From positions 1 through 40,800 of the IMG/VR virus record IMGVR_UViG_3300008113_000152: 40,800 nt of DNA, one strand, 5' to 3'. The notes beneath the pieces were generated by a model that was not told where the DNA came from, made no database searches, and saw only the letters and a list, made by a program, of their open reading frames with translations. Every line of letters begins with the position of its first letter. The stretch's first letter is position 1. This DNA is from a virus. Positions 31,901 to 39,081 of this stretch are shown here, one piece after another. The translations under genes and the position numbers were made by a program.

Positions 31901-33339
31901 GTATCTGGTCCTGTTACATTAACAAACATAAATTTGCCCAATGTAGCACTTACCGCAGTACCGTATTGTGGTATTTGACCACCAGCATAGTTGAACCATG
32001 TAGATGCATTAGCATTGACCTGAGGCAACACTCCAGCTGGGCTAACACCAACATAAGCCACCATGTCTCCAGTTACTAGACCGTGTTTAGCCATAGTAAT
32101 TACGCCTGTTGAAATGTTAATATCAAGCTGAGTAATATTTCTTCTGATTGAACCGGTGTGGAATGGCTCAGTTGGATTAAAATAGCCAGTTCCGTAACTG
32201 GTTGCTGTATATGATACCGCACTACCGTTGGTATTTGATTGACTGATTGTATACGTACCAGTACCGCCTACTCCAGTACCGAATGCAGTAATGATACAGC
32301 CCGGAGTAAATGTTCCACCAGTAATAACAGATCCAATAGTTAACACTCCACTGGTCAATACTGTAACGGTCAGTGTTGTTGTACTAGTAGTGGCTGTAAA
32401 CACAGCGTTTGTTCCTGCTAAAGTTATACGATCGTCAACTTCGCCTGTTCCTGTAGTTAAAGAAACTGGATTAAAATCTAATTTTAAATTAGCAAGACTG
32501 TTTACCAAATAGAATGTACTGTTTGCTGGAAAGCCATGTCTTTGTTCAGTGTAGGCTGTTAAGGTACTAGGATTAGAACCGTTAGTAACTAACATACCTG
32601 TGGTGTTTGCAACAGAATTATCTAAATCTACTTGCGATCCTACATAGAATCTACCCAATGTAATTGTTACATATGGAGTAAAAATACTAGCCGGAACGGC
32701 AACATTACCTGGTTGAACAGCACGAGCTTCGTAAGTGAATGTTAAATCTGTAGTTCTTTTAACTACAAATGTACCTTCAGCAGACGGAGAACCTACTCCT
32801 CTTACATCAATAGGAATACCAGTAACAATACCGTGTGCAACACTGGTTGTTACTGTTACAATTCTTGTACCACTGGTTGTGATGCCAACAATGTTTGTTA
32901 ACGGAGTATCACCTAAAATGCTATGGAACGCTGGAACTTCATTCATGCGCTCTACGGTTTCCCACTTGGTAGATTGCAAACCGTATTCAAAGTCCGTATC
33001 AATAAGTGTGTTTGGTTGTGAAACACGCATCTTAGATACAGGATCTGTAAATGTCGGGCTTGGTTCTATTTCGTTGAAATCTTGTTCAATGAAAATCTGT
33101 AGATTATCACCAGCAAGCATTGCTGCACAATCGTATTGTAAAACAAACGTAGTTGTATCGTTTGCAGTACTATAAGTTGCACTGATAATTTTCTTTGTAG
33201 TATCAGCAAAGTTAAACAAAATAATGTTTTTTGTAACGTTTGTGATTAACAACACCCTTTTAGGTGAAACGTTACCATCGACCGTGATAGAATCTGATCC
33301 CGGTGTAAATGTATAATTGAAAACTAGTGTCTTAGCCAT
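25924..33339 (-). CDS. Giant repeat tail/adhesin protein (2471 aa)
   Basis: The longest gene in the window, a virion surface protein. Near 111-128 is DTDFEYGLQSTKWETV. From about 200 to 1900 it is a series of beta modules of variable length with the phrase HGL-x-TGD/E-x-V (for example KHGLVTGDMVAY, NHGLETGEPVIF, NHGFNTGTKVTY, SHGLVTGDRVIY, DHNLYTGTKVVY), each followed by a YYV or YFV strand and a FxL strand. One CBM5/12-like module lies at about 1526-1580. The C-terminal module (HRPFDGGVEIN near 1930, KYFRYQSGKG, DDQNGLFYEYNG, SSWSLDKCDGTGPSG, WYGAGKVRFGF, AYMRSGNLPARYE) is paralogous to that of the 1918-residue protein. The start is preceded by AAAAAGGA. A late octamer overlaps the previous stop. 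Confidence 0.82.
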   Translation of the reverse strand: MAKTLVFNYTFTPGSDSITVDGNVSPKRVLLITNVTKNIILFNFADTTKKIISATYSTANDTTTFVLQYDCAAMLAGDNLQIFIEQDFNEIEPSPTFTDPVSKMRVSQPNTLIDTDFEYGLQSTKWETVERMNEVPAFHSILGDTPLTNIVGITTSGTRIVTVTTSVAHGIVTGIPIDVRGVGSPSAEGTFVVKRTTDLTFTYEARAVQPGNVAVPASIFTPYVTITLGRFYVGSQVDLDNSVANTTGMLVTNGSNPSTLTAYTEQRHGFPANSTFYLVNSLANLKLDFNPVSLTTGTGEVDDRITLAGTNAVFTATTSTTTLTVTVLTSGVLTIGSVITGGTFTPGCIITAFGTGVGGTGTYTISQSNTNGSAVSYTATSYGTGYFNPTEPFHTGSIRRNITQLDINISTGVITMAKHGLVTGDMVAYVGVSPAGVLPQVNANASTWFNYAGGQIPQYGTAVSATLGKFMFVNVTGPDTFKLYMNPKDAYADTSQLVFNGIGSGTHTFALFRRGTDVIPNIASIESVNATSVYIVTLTAGNTCQGLNIFPKQQITVSGADVAALNGVFRVISTSFDRNGTTFRMQGPTNAAGVDINATASQVYTVLNSGGNGTTSFNRYDAVTGFGIRAQLHEDPLWNRHRASIDDWRSKTGKWFTLQHCGITANSDAIYIKNHGLETGEPVIFQNYGQANSGGTNVPTGDAIYFVNRVDADSFELFWGENVSVATGPYASATSGSKLDFSALTTIAGGFMCIQPGFTVNTFTATATGGSGAARDRVISQYQTVPANIYEGQKIILKLGTGSSAPTGVTTSANTFGAFQYYYVRNVWTGDGVVEFSISLTPTGSPVDFSGGTITSGVGGTGVTGGGRFFCCAIDENPFSNSFFLANHGGVQTNQRVGNLSGSTDLVTGIASQGVYPTGPDYPGPLFDTVTDATGANWPRIRTYLTQPTQVIPGLTSGSQYYMVPITNDIFKVHLLSAALPTGNPTVQLSGIVQTTNACTPMAFTAPFVQNIYANRFVVPIQDQVFVDGAVIRYKNNGGLDLGSGLSGYPGLVNNTQYIVRNVNNTILWNISGTLSAATAVATSLTITTNTGLAIGDTIKVGTEFILITNISGTTLTVTRAQRATTAAAIVEGALVEKLYGSFQLFETEAGRSRQLTAGAGDATNDWWTVTTHNLKAGETVTVAATTGGVATGVSAGNGVVYFAIIFNANTFGLALTPALAYAGFPIDITTAGTNWTFIHFYNAVPIQGLASSAIDHTFEDVSSTGTLDGGYTATSVGNNTIALPIGTTVSNRIFYFEPADYLQMETGEFQITNHGFNTGTKVTYSKGALANAIGEGTVPPTGNNTYNSLINNTAYYVIRTGLDSFQLATTKANALAGIAITRFASLGSAGAHTFTTDQVFGESLSGGLATIVARDLIVNGSSAATVLASSDRINFTSHGLVTGDRVIYRVWAGGRVINGLVDGRQYFVNNTASGAPRGGGGASAANNFSLHNTWVGAYTNTDLVDLVGVGLGTVHQFKVSNPTLRGTIYRGEWNASDTYVYGDVVLYNNTYFMSLTSANTGASQVPVSLTTNLDNLSWLRVPTLPSYSTRFLVSYRGGNTVKVSNQIPKRTIYFNANTAPSVANDTITITAHRLLTGDAVRYEIDAIGGNHAGTTPAVGTQSQVINTAGATSYQTPIGGLVANRIYYVNRQDANNITLHNTYAEAIEGGSGGGAVATQTAVNITAVAPTGNAAHRFAVIENVTYEMNVLSVVNDQEMIVTDPFTARQIQFNPQGSFVGVASLQIDVVNLDTDEIYLPDHNLYTGTKVVYTFGLPNSGTVMAGLTDGTSYYVIRKTKDIIQLATNEDNALRMIPVDITTRGTGFQHYLIASTVLGSSYIRYDNTGALTTNAPTGTIFFTGQQGSNVRNGVLLALPIIQETELYVRPDCTNVHRPFDGGVEINASTSPNVSIVRQTRKYFRYQSGKGLQYSTGVNFSPSIDVNRITHDGTTYATVKTRRPHKLVATNRIKIEQVVVGSGSATPYTTPAGGLGYFTVFDVVDDFTFRYATNGVPGDLTPGGFPNLFVTEWSDALVRAGMFDDQNGLFYEYNGQALGCVRRSATGQLGGTAAINNRGRLVTGSDTNFTKQLAAGDVIVIRGQTMKVVVVVSNTELHVTPRYRGVTVSGAVITKVVDTKVNQSSWSLDKCDGTGPSGFVLDVNRMQMAYIDYSWYGAGKVRFGFKGPDGKVIYVHEFIHNNREVEAYMRSGNLPARYEIKNGAAPTYAPSLYHWGASVIMDGTFEDDKAYLFTLATGSGGSDTISIPANTSGTTITPILSLRLAPSVDSSIVGALGDRDIINRMSITLQQVGIVVQNTNSRPASVRLILNGALSQQAYFANFGTPSLTQVIKHTGQATDSIVGGVTIYEFRATASTAGNVTVQDLNELVDLGNSVLGGDYVFPNGPDVLSVCMVPTDTSAVTSVTARITWKESQA

Positions 33340-33358
33340 TTATTTCTATCCTTTTTAA

Positions 33359-33366
33359 TATTTATC
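33359..33366 (-). promoter_or_regulatory. Late promoter -10 element (GATAAATA) overlapping the stop of the 1114-residue gene
   Basis: GATAAATA, 19 bases before the ATG at 33339, contains the TAA stop (33362-33364) of the upstream gene. It should drive the 2471-residue gene separately in addition to read-through. Confidence 0.7.
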
Positions 33367-36300
33367 CGCCTAACGCAATGGCGTAAGCGATCGAGTTAAC
33401 GTTTGTTTGCGTATTGTTTGTATCAACATACGATTTAACTGCTGCCTCTGTTGGAACTGCTGAATTTGAATTTCCGCTTAGTGTGGTGTCTGATGAAAAT
33501 TCGTTAACCAATTCACCTAACTGAGCTCCAATACTACCTAATCTTAAACTGGTCAAACCGCTTAGATCGAATGCACTTGCATTTAACGTTGCTTTACCAG
33601 TTGCTTGATCGACTTTAAAGTATTCACCAACTCTGAAATTACCATCTTGGTCTGTTGTAACATAATAAACACGACCCGGATATGTTTCAATAACTTCATT
33701 TACTTGTGATGCTGCTTGTGAAGGAACACCTGGGTAATTAGTAGTACTAATGCCACCGGTACCAACACTTAAAAAGTCGTGACCTGTTAGTCTGACTGTA
33801 CTAAATCTGTATCTTAGAGTAACTGCGGTAGTATCTGCGCTTGCTGTTAATTTTTCTGTTGTTAAAATTACCAACGCATAACCTGCAGGTTTATAACCAC
33901 TACCACCTGCTGAATAATCAGCAACCGTTTGAATAATATATGGTTGAGAATCGCCGGCAATTGTAATACTGCCACCTGGTCTAGGTTCAGAACTAAATCC
34001 AGATAATGCTAATACAAATCCTTTCTGTCCTGTTACACCGCCGGTGGCAATAACTGCGCTTACTCCAGAACCATTTGAAACAGTTTCGCCTGCTTGGAAT
34101 GTATTAGATACTGCTTTATAATAAATTCTGCTAACACCCTCTTGCGAACTCAATACCGTTCCAGTGGCTCCTGATACACTACCAGTAATTGTCTGCCCTG
34201 GACTAAACGAACCGCCAACGATACTTTGATATGTAATTAGTCCGCCATGCAATACACCAGTCACCGGAGTTTCAAATGTATCAAATCCTTCTGATGCTGA
34301 TCCATAAGTTCCGTAACTATTATTACCGTTTAATGCACGAATTTGACCACCGTCTGATGAAGCATATCCAAACACACAATAATAAGTGAACACAGAAACT
34401 AGTTCTGCTTTAGCTGCATGTCTGGTCCAGACTCCAACACCCCCATCGTTGATACATGTAAAGTTACTTAGGACCATTGATTTATTGCCGGTATTATGAA
34501 CTCCGCCGTCAATTAACGCACCAATGCCTGCGGTAGAAAATGTAGTAACATCCTGAATATATGGACTCTTAGTAGTTACAGGACTGTCAGGATTTAGTGC
34601 AAAGAATACACCGCCTCTAGTCGCTGCTTCAATACTAGTTGGTGTTCCGCCACTTATTGCAAACCCGTTCATGCCTGTACAATTTAGATCTTTTACCATC
34701 GAAGCATTACTCATTAAGAACATAGTTGTTCTACTGTTCAATGTTGATCCGTCTGTACTAGTTCCTGCGGCTGCTGTTACAGTAGTAGTTCTTACACCGT
34801 CGCCAACGATTGAAACGCTAGCCGGTACTACAATAGGTAGTTGTTCTGTATAAGTTCCGCTCTTAACATAAATTGTTGCGGGTCCAGTGACTTGTGTGCA
34901 GGCATATCTAATAGATGCAAATGCACGATTCAGTGTTCTGCCGTTATTACTATTACTACCTTCGGGAGTGACATAATAGACATTTGCTGTTTGATTATTA
35001 TTTTCGTATCCAGGAATTCCAGCTGCACTGGCTACCAAAATTTGACCATTAGTACCAATTGGTAATCTTGCTACTGAGCCAGCCGAGTTTCTAAAATAAG
35101 TATCGCCCGTGGTTGTTAAAACAGGACCTAAGTCACCTGTTTGAGCAACTAGCTGCCACGAACCGGGCGACGAAACTGGATCGTTTCCAATATTATCACT
35201 AACAATAGAAATATACGAACTCTGTAAGTATGAAACAACATCATCTAAATCATATTCAGTGCCGGCACTCCAAGTGCCCATCCATTTCATACCAGAACTT
35301 AATAGTTCCCAGTATGTAGCATTTGGTGGTTCAATATTGGTTGCGTTATCTGATGTGTGCGCTAGGATACAAAGATAAACACGACCACCGTATCTAACAG
35401 CTTCGCCTGGTTTGTAAGCTGTAGCGTTTGCGTAATTTCCCACAAACGATAAACCGTCGACAAATTTTGTCCAATATGTGGCATTTGTCGGAACTTGGTT
35501 TGTTGCTGTTAAAATATTAACATATACATGTCCGCCGTATTTTACTAAATCTCCTGGAACATACGGATGTGCTGGAGCTCCTGTCCATATTCCTCTAAAC
35601 TGGAATCCTTTGGCAAATAAATCCCATTTGGTATTATCTGATGGTTCTTGATTAATTGCTACATCAACTTTGGCTGCATAGATACTACCACCATAATCAA
35701 CTAATTCACCTGGTTTATAAGTACCGGCAGTACTGTAAGTACCAACGTAAGTATAACCTTTAACTAGTACATCCCAATAGGTTGCATTAGTTGGAAGATT
35801 TCCTGTAGTGGTTTGTTTTGCAATATATTGGTATCCGCCGTATTGAACAACTTCCCCAATATTATAAGTTGTTCCGCCGGCATAAGTGCCGCTAAATTTA
35901 GAGCCAGTATTAAGCGTATCCCAGAAAGTTGCATTACTTGGAGCATTGCCTGTGGTATCTTGTTTGGCAACGAACGTATGTGCTCCAAAACTAACAATAT
36001 CACCTTTTCTATATGCAGTCCCTCCTGCGTAAGCACCTCTAAATTGAACACCGGTTGTGATTGCAGTCCAGTATACTGGATCAGTTGGCAAATTCCCTAA
36101 TGTGGTCTGTACTGCTACATATGAGTTTGAACCGTATGTTACAACGTCACCTGGTTGATATGAAGTGCCTCCAGCATATGCTCCTTCAAATTGTAGACCA
36201 GACGCAAATAATGTGAACTTAGCTACATCAAATGTTGATGTACTAGTGTGATGTAAATTACAGATGTATAACTGTCCGCCATAACTAACAACATCGTTAA

Positions 36301-36706
36301 CTTTATATCTTACAGCAGAAGACCATGCACCGCCAAATGCAATACCGTCTACTAAAACTTCCCAGTTGGCAGAGTTTTGTTCTAGTCCCAGTGCAGCGGT
36401 AGCAGCAGAAGTGTGACCAGTAATACAAATATAAGCGCGGCCTCCGTACTTGACTACGTCGGCAACTTTATAATATGTACTGGTCGCCCACGCTTGTGCC
36501 CACTGAATACCGTCATTCATTAACTGCCATCTAGTGGATAAATCGCTATAAAAGCCCCCTGCTACGGTTGCAGATGATGTGTGACTTGATACGCACACAT
36601 AAGCCTTGCCACCATATCTTACAATATCGTCTTTAACATATGCAGTAGATGTTGTCCATGTATTCTTCCATACAAAACGCAATCTACCTAATTTAAACTC
36701 TGCCAT
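33362..36706 (-). CDS. Tail-fibre-like protein with ten CBM-like repeats and a beta-helix (1114 aa)
   Basis: Residues 1-523 contain ten tandem repeats of about 50 residues of the pattern W/Y-x(5)-Y-x-x-x-D-x-V-x-Y-x-G-x-x-Y-x(10)-P-x-x-x-x-x-W, typical of CBM5/12-like carbohydrate-binding modules. Residues about 575-760 look like a right-handed beta-helix (VYYVTPEGSNSNNGRTLNRAF, TIYVKSGTYTEQLPI, SIVGDGVRTTTV). The C-terminus has PGRVYYVTTDQDGNFRVGEYF, then SFDLSGL-type segments, AAVKSYVDT and the ALGG end. A receptor-binding or polysaccharide-degrading fibre is likely; no catalytic residues were identified with confidence. CGAGG lies 7 bases before the ATG and a late octamer in front overlaps the previous stop. 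Confidence 0.82.
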   Translation of the reverse strand: MAEFKLGRLRFVWKNTWTTSTAYVKDDIVRYGGKAYVCVSSHTSSATVAGGFYSDLSTRWQLMNDGIQWAQAWATSTYYKVADVVKYGGRAYICITGHTSAATAALGLEQNSANWEVLVDGIAFGGAWSSAVRYKVNDVVSYGGQLYICNLHHTSTSTFDVAKFTLFASGLQFEGAYAGGTSYQPGDVVTYGSNSYVAVQTTLGNLPTDPVYWTAITTGVQFRGAYAGGTAYRKGDIVSFGAHTFVAKQDTTGNAPSNATFWDTLNTGSKFSGTYAGGTTYNIGEVVQYGGYQYIAKQTTTGNLPTNATYWDVLVKGYTYVGTYSTAGTYKPGELVDYGGSIYAAKVDVAINQEPSDNTKWDLFAKGFQFRGIWTGAPAHPYVPGDLVKYGGHVYVNILTATNQVPTNATYWTKFVDGLSFVGNYANATAYKPGEAVRYGGRVYLCILAHTSDNATNIEPPNATYWELLSSGMKWMGTWSAGTEYDLDDVVSYLQSSYISIVSDNIGNDPVSSPGSWQLVAQTGDLGPVLTTTGDTYFRNSAGSVARLPIGTNGQILVASAAGIPGYENNNQTANVYYVTPEGSNSNNGRTLNRAFASIRYACTQVTGPATIYVKSGTYTEQLPIVVPASVSIVGDGVRTTTVTAAAGTSTDGSTLNSRTTMFLMSNASMVKDLNCTGMNGFAISGGTPTSIEAATRGGVFFALNPDSPVTTKSPYIQDVTTFSTAGIGALIDGGVHNTGNKSMVLSNFTCINDGGVGVWTRHAAKAELVSVFTYYCVFGYASSDGGQIRALNGNNSYGTYGSASEGFDTFETPVTGVLHGGLITYQSIVGGSFSPGQTITGSVSGATGTVLSSQEGVSRIYYKAVSNTFQAGETVSNGSGVSAVIATGGVTGQKGFVLALSGFSSEPRPGGSITIAGDSQPYIIQTVADYSAGGSGYKPAGYALVILTTEKLTASADTTAVTLRYRFSTVRLTGHDFLSVGTGGISTTNYPGVPSQAASQVNEVIETYPGRVYYVTTDQDGNFRVGEYFKVDQATGKATLNASAFDLSGLTSLRLGSIGAQLGELVNEFSSDTTLSGNSNSAVPTEAAVKSYVDTNNTQTNVNSIAYAIALGG
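35135..36706 (-). repeat. Array of ten ~50-residue CBM5/12-like modules
   Basis: In-frame protein repeat, one copy about every 150 bases. Units start with phrases such as TWTTSTAYVKDDIVRYGG, AWATSTYYKVADVVKYGG, AYAGGTAYRKGDIVSFG and TYAGGTTYNIGEVVQYGG. Units 4 to 6 are most alike, which suggests recent duplication. The last unit has lost the YGG loop (YLQSSY). Confidence 0.8.
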
Positions 36707-36727
36707 GGTTAATCCTCGTTAATTTTA

Positions 36728-36735
36728 TATTTATT
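36728..36735 (-). promoter_or_regulatory. Late promoter -10 element (AATAAATA) overlapping the stop of the 124-residue gene
   Basis: AATAAATA, 21 bases before the ATG at 36706, contains the TAA stop at 36731-36733. It is followed by a conventional CGAGG ribosome site. Confidence 0.72.
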
Positions 36736-37105
36736 GTCCAACATCTACTAAACTATAATCGTATTTTTTATTGATACGTGCTACTAGTTCACCATTCTCA
36801 TTGATATAATAATAAATGTTACGCTCGTCCCACTTATATTGATCAAAATATAAATTTGGGTATGGTTTTGTTTTATCTTCTAATGTACCATCAAAAAAAT
36901 CAACACCAAATTCAAAATCATTAAAATTTTCGTCAAACGGTCCGGCAACATTAATAGGAACTATATCGTCTCCCAAGACCTGGTCAACTTTACTTAAAAA
37001 AATGTTACCTTCTGCATCGCGACGAAGTCCGTAAAAATATCTAATATTACCTTCACCAAGCATTGAGCCTAGATCTGGTGCGCCAACGTAATATGTTTGA
37101 CTCAT
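36731..37105 (-). CDS. 124-residue virion-associated protein, function unknown
   Basis: Begins MSQTYYVGAPDLGSMLGEGNIRYFYGLRRDAEGNIFLSKVDQ, followed by PFDENFNDFEFGVDFFDGTLED and PYPNLYFDQYKWDERNIYYYINENGEL. Aromatic and acidic residues alternate, suggesting a beta-rich small structural or adaptor protein. I recall the YGLRRD...FLSKVDQ...GVDFFDG pattern from tail-fibre neighbourhoods of marine T4-like phages, but have no function for it. It follows the 109-residue gene by 12 bases, with AAGGA upstream, and precedes the 1114-residue fibre gene behind a separate late promoter. Confidence 0.75.
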   Translation of the reverse strand: MSQTYYVGAPDLGSMLGEGNIRYFYGLRRDAEGNIFLSKVDQVLGDDIVPINVAGPFDENFNDFEFGVDFFDGTLEDKTKPYPNLYFDQYKWDERNIYYYINENGELVARINKKYDYSLVDVGQ

Positions 37106-37117
37106 TTTTATAATTCC

Positions 37118-37447
37118 TTATGTAATTTCTACGTAACTTACAACAACGTCAACAGAATCTGGTTTTGTACTGACAACTTTCATTTCGTTATCGCTCATTA
37201 AAATTAATTTTTCTCCACCATTGATTGCTCTTAACGTTTGAAACGGTGGAATAATTGTTTCTTTAATAAAGTATGCTGTAGTACTAGATGTATCTGTCAT
37301 TAACACACTAACCTGAACTGCTTCCTCTAACAAATTGGTCATACTAAATCCAATAATTGTAACTCTAGCAGAAGCTCCCGTTTGAATAACTTGTGTTGGT
37401 GTTGTTCCGATTTCTGGTATAACTGTATTTTTAAATGCTGTTGCCAT
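37118..37447 (-). CDS. 109-residue beta-rich virion protein, function unknown
   Basis: All beta. ARVTIIGFSMTNLLEEAVQVSVLMTDTSSTTAYFIKETIIPPFQTLRAINGGEKLILMSDNEMKVVSTKPDSVDVVVSYVEI is a jelly-roll-like succession of strands in which two turns carry the phrases IPPFQ and GGEKLIL. This pattern occurs in small accessory proteins next to tail fibres in marine T4-like phages as far as I remember. TAGGA is about 6 bases upstream of the ATG. It starts 3 bases after the stop of the 503-residue fibre gene, so it is co-transcribed. An assembly, adaptor or decoration role is a guess. Confidence 0.73.
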   Translation of the reverse strand: MATAFKNTVIPEIGTTPTQVIQTGASARVTIIGFSMTNLLEEAVQVSVLMTDTSSTTAYFIKETIIPPFQTLRAINGGEKLILMSDNEMKVVSTKPDSVDVVVSYVEIT

Positions 37448-37450
37448 TTT

Positions 37451-38962
37451 TTATCCTAGTTGTATAACTTTCTCAATTGCAACGTCAATTGCTGTTTGTT
37501 CAGTAATAGCACCCTGAGCGCCGGATGGATTTTGCCATTGTAAACCGTTCCAAACTTCAACAACTTGAGTATCGGTGTTAAAACGAGTCATACCAACTAC
37601 TGCATATGCTGTTGGCCTTTCTAAGTTAGTACCAACTGGTAATACAAATCCGTTGGTGCCTTGAAATTTAAAATATCCATTTCCTGTTGGCTGTAATAAA
37701 CTTACTGCATCATTTACAGTGTTTGTAATAGTATTGTTATTAAATGCAAAATTTGCTAATCTAACTGCGCCAGTACCGTTGGCCTCAATAGTGAAATTTT
37801 CATTAGTTACAGTTGTTGTAATTAAATTACCTTGAATACTAATATTACCGACAGTTAACGAATTTTTAATGTCAAATCTAGTTGTATTCATATCCGCAAC
37901 TAACGAACCATTTGCATAAAATCTAATAGTATTGTCATTTGCACCCGGTGTTAGTTCTGCTGTAATTTTAGTATTACCGTCGGCATCTTCTACGCCCGAT
38001 AATCCATACCATGCTGATCCGTCATACCCTTCATATTTGCTAGTTTCCGTATTATATCTAATCATGCCCGGACTAGCGGGGAATGGTCTTTGAGCAATTG
38101 TTCCTTTTGGTAATGTAATTGCTTGAGTTGTATCAAATCTAACTACCCCAGATCCGTTAGGACGTATTAGTAAATCTTCGTTGTTGTCCCATGTAGAAAT
38201 TACATTTTCATTAATATCTATTTTTTCTAATCTTATAGCACCGGTACCGTTGGCTTTAAGTTCTAAATTAGCGTTTGAAGTAATTGTTCTAATAACATTA
38301 TCGAATATTTCAATATCAGATAGTAATATATTATTAGCATTAAGATTTTTCCATCTTAATTGCGGAGTTCCTAGCGTATAAGTATCCGTAGTTTCTGGTC
38401 TTAAATTGCTGGTAATACCTGCAACGATAGAAATGGTATCTGTTGCTTCATCACCAATTGTAATATTACCACCAATATTAATATTACCGTCTGCTGTAAT
38501 ATTTCCTGTTGTATATAAATTACCATATACATTAGCATCAGAAAATACTTCAACTTTACCAGTACCATTTGGTCTAAACTGTAAATTTGAATTTGAAACA
38601 GCAGTTGAAATTTGATTATTTTGAATTACTAGATCATCAACTTGAATCTTAGATTGATAAACAGTAAAGTCATTGTTAGCAGGTAACAACGATAAAGTGT
38701 TTGTAGTTGAACTTAAATTGTTGCCATTGAAAATTAGATTAGCTATTCTTGATTCGTTAACAACTTCTAAATCTATGGTACGTGTAGTACCTGCAACATC
38801 TAAATCGTATTGAGGATTATTCGTGTTGATGCCCACTCTTGGAGTTGCATTAGTGGGTGATGCCACTTTTAAGAATAATAGATCGGTCTCAAAAGCCAGA
38901 TCTACTCCGTTACGAAGCAAATTTGCCTTTAAGAGCGGACCGGAAATACGACCAACAGCCAT
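37451..38962 (-). CDS. Tail-fibre-like protein, paralogue of the next gene (503 aa)
   Basis: Repeats of about 40-45 residues built on N-L/F-x-x-x-x-NG-T/S-G-x-V/I (NLQFRPNGTGKVEV, NLELKANGTGAIRLE, DLLIRPNGSGVVRF, NFTIEANGTGAVRLA), separated by FNNNTIT-like turns. Two capping modules have the pattern P-x-x-G-x-R-Y/F-NT-x-T-x-x-x-E-x-Y/W-x-G-x-x-W near 297-322 and 455-478. The N-terminus VGRISGPLLKANLLRNGVDLAFETDLLFL matches the neighbouring 497-residue gene almost residue for residue. It is probably a tail-fibre shaft or adaptor. A structured 100-base leader and a late octamer precede it, with GAGGAG 5 bases upstream. Confidence 0.82.
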   Translation of the reverse strand: MAVGRISGPLLKANLLRNGVDLAFETDLLFLKVASPTNATPRVGINTNNPQYDLDVAGTTRTIDLEVVNESRIANLIFNGNNLSSTTNTLSLLPANNDFTVYQSKIQVDDLVIQNNQISTAVSNSNLQFRPNGTGKVEVFSDANVYGNLYTTGNITADGNINIGGNITIGDEATDTISIVAGITSNLRPETTDTYTLGTPQLRWKNLNANNILLSDIEIFDNVIRTITSNANLELKANGTGAIRLEKIDINENVISTWDNNEDLLIRPNGSGVVRFDTTQAITLPKGTIAQRPFPASPGMIRYNTETSKYEGYDGSAWYGLSGVEDADGNTKITAELTPGANDNTIRFYANGSLVADMNTTRFDIKNSLTVGNISIQGNLITTTVTNENFTIEANGTGAVRLANFAFNNNTITNTVNDAVSLLQPTGNGYFKFQGTNGFVLPVGTNLERPTAYAVVGMTRFNTDTQVVEVWNGLQWQNPSGAQGAITEQTAIDVAIEKVIQLG

Positions 38963-39062
38963 TAGCTCTCCTCAATACCCCGTGTTTCACGGTTAACCAC
39001 CTTACATTGCGGGTTTACCACAGTTTGATTACACAAGCATTTGGTCTACGCTTGTACTAGTT
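38963..39062 (-). promoter_or_regulatory. Structured 5' leader of the 503-residue gene
   Basis: About 100 bases lie between the late octamer and the ATG, far longer than at other genes here. On the minus strand it contains a 6-base-pair hairpin ACAAGC/GCTTGT (39033-39055) right at the predicted 5' end, a palindrome GGTTAACC and a small CCGTG-AAA-CACGG hairpin (38980-38992) just before the GAGGAG ribosome site. It may control translation or mRNA stability. Confidence 0.5.
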
Positions 39063-39070
39063 TATTTATT
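39063..39070 (-). promoter_or_regulatory. Late promoter -10 element (AATAAATA) for the 503-, 109- and 124-residue genes
   Basis: AATAAATA on the minus strand, 100 bases upstream of the start at 38962 and 11 bases beyond the stop of the previous gene at 39082. No strong terminator is visible between them. Confidence 0.7.
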
Positions 39071-39081
39071 CAAAATTGGAT

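Noticed and set aside
38980-38992. A terminator at the CCGTG-AAA-CACGG hairpin
   Set aside because: The stem is only 5 base pairs, with no U-run, and a ribosome site and gene start follow, so a leader element is more likely.
38963-39081. A tRNA or small RNA in the 119-base gap
   Set aside because: The hairpins do not form a cloverleaf, there is no CCA-type end, and the late promoter plus leader explain the region.
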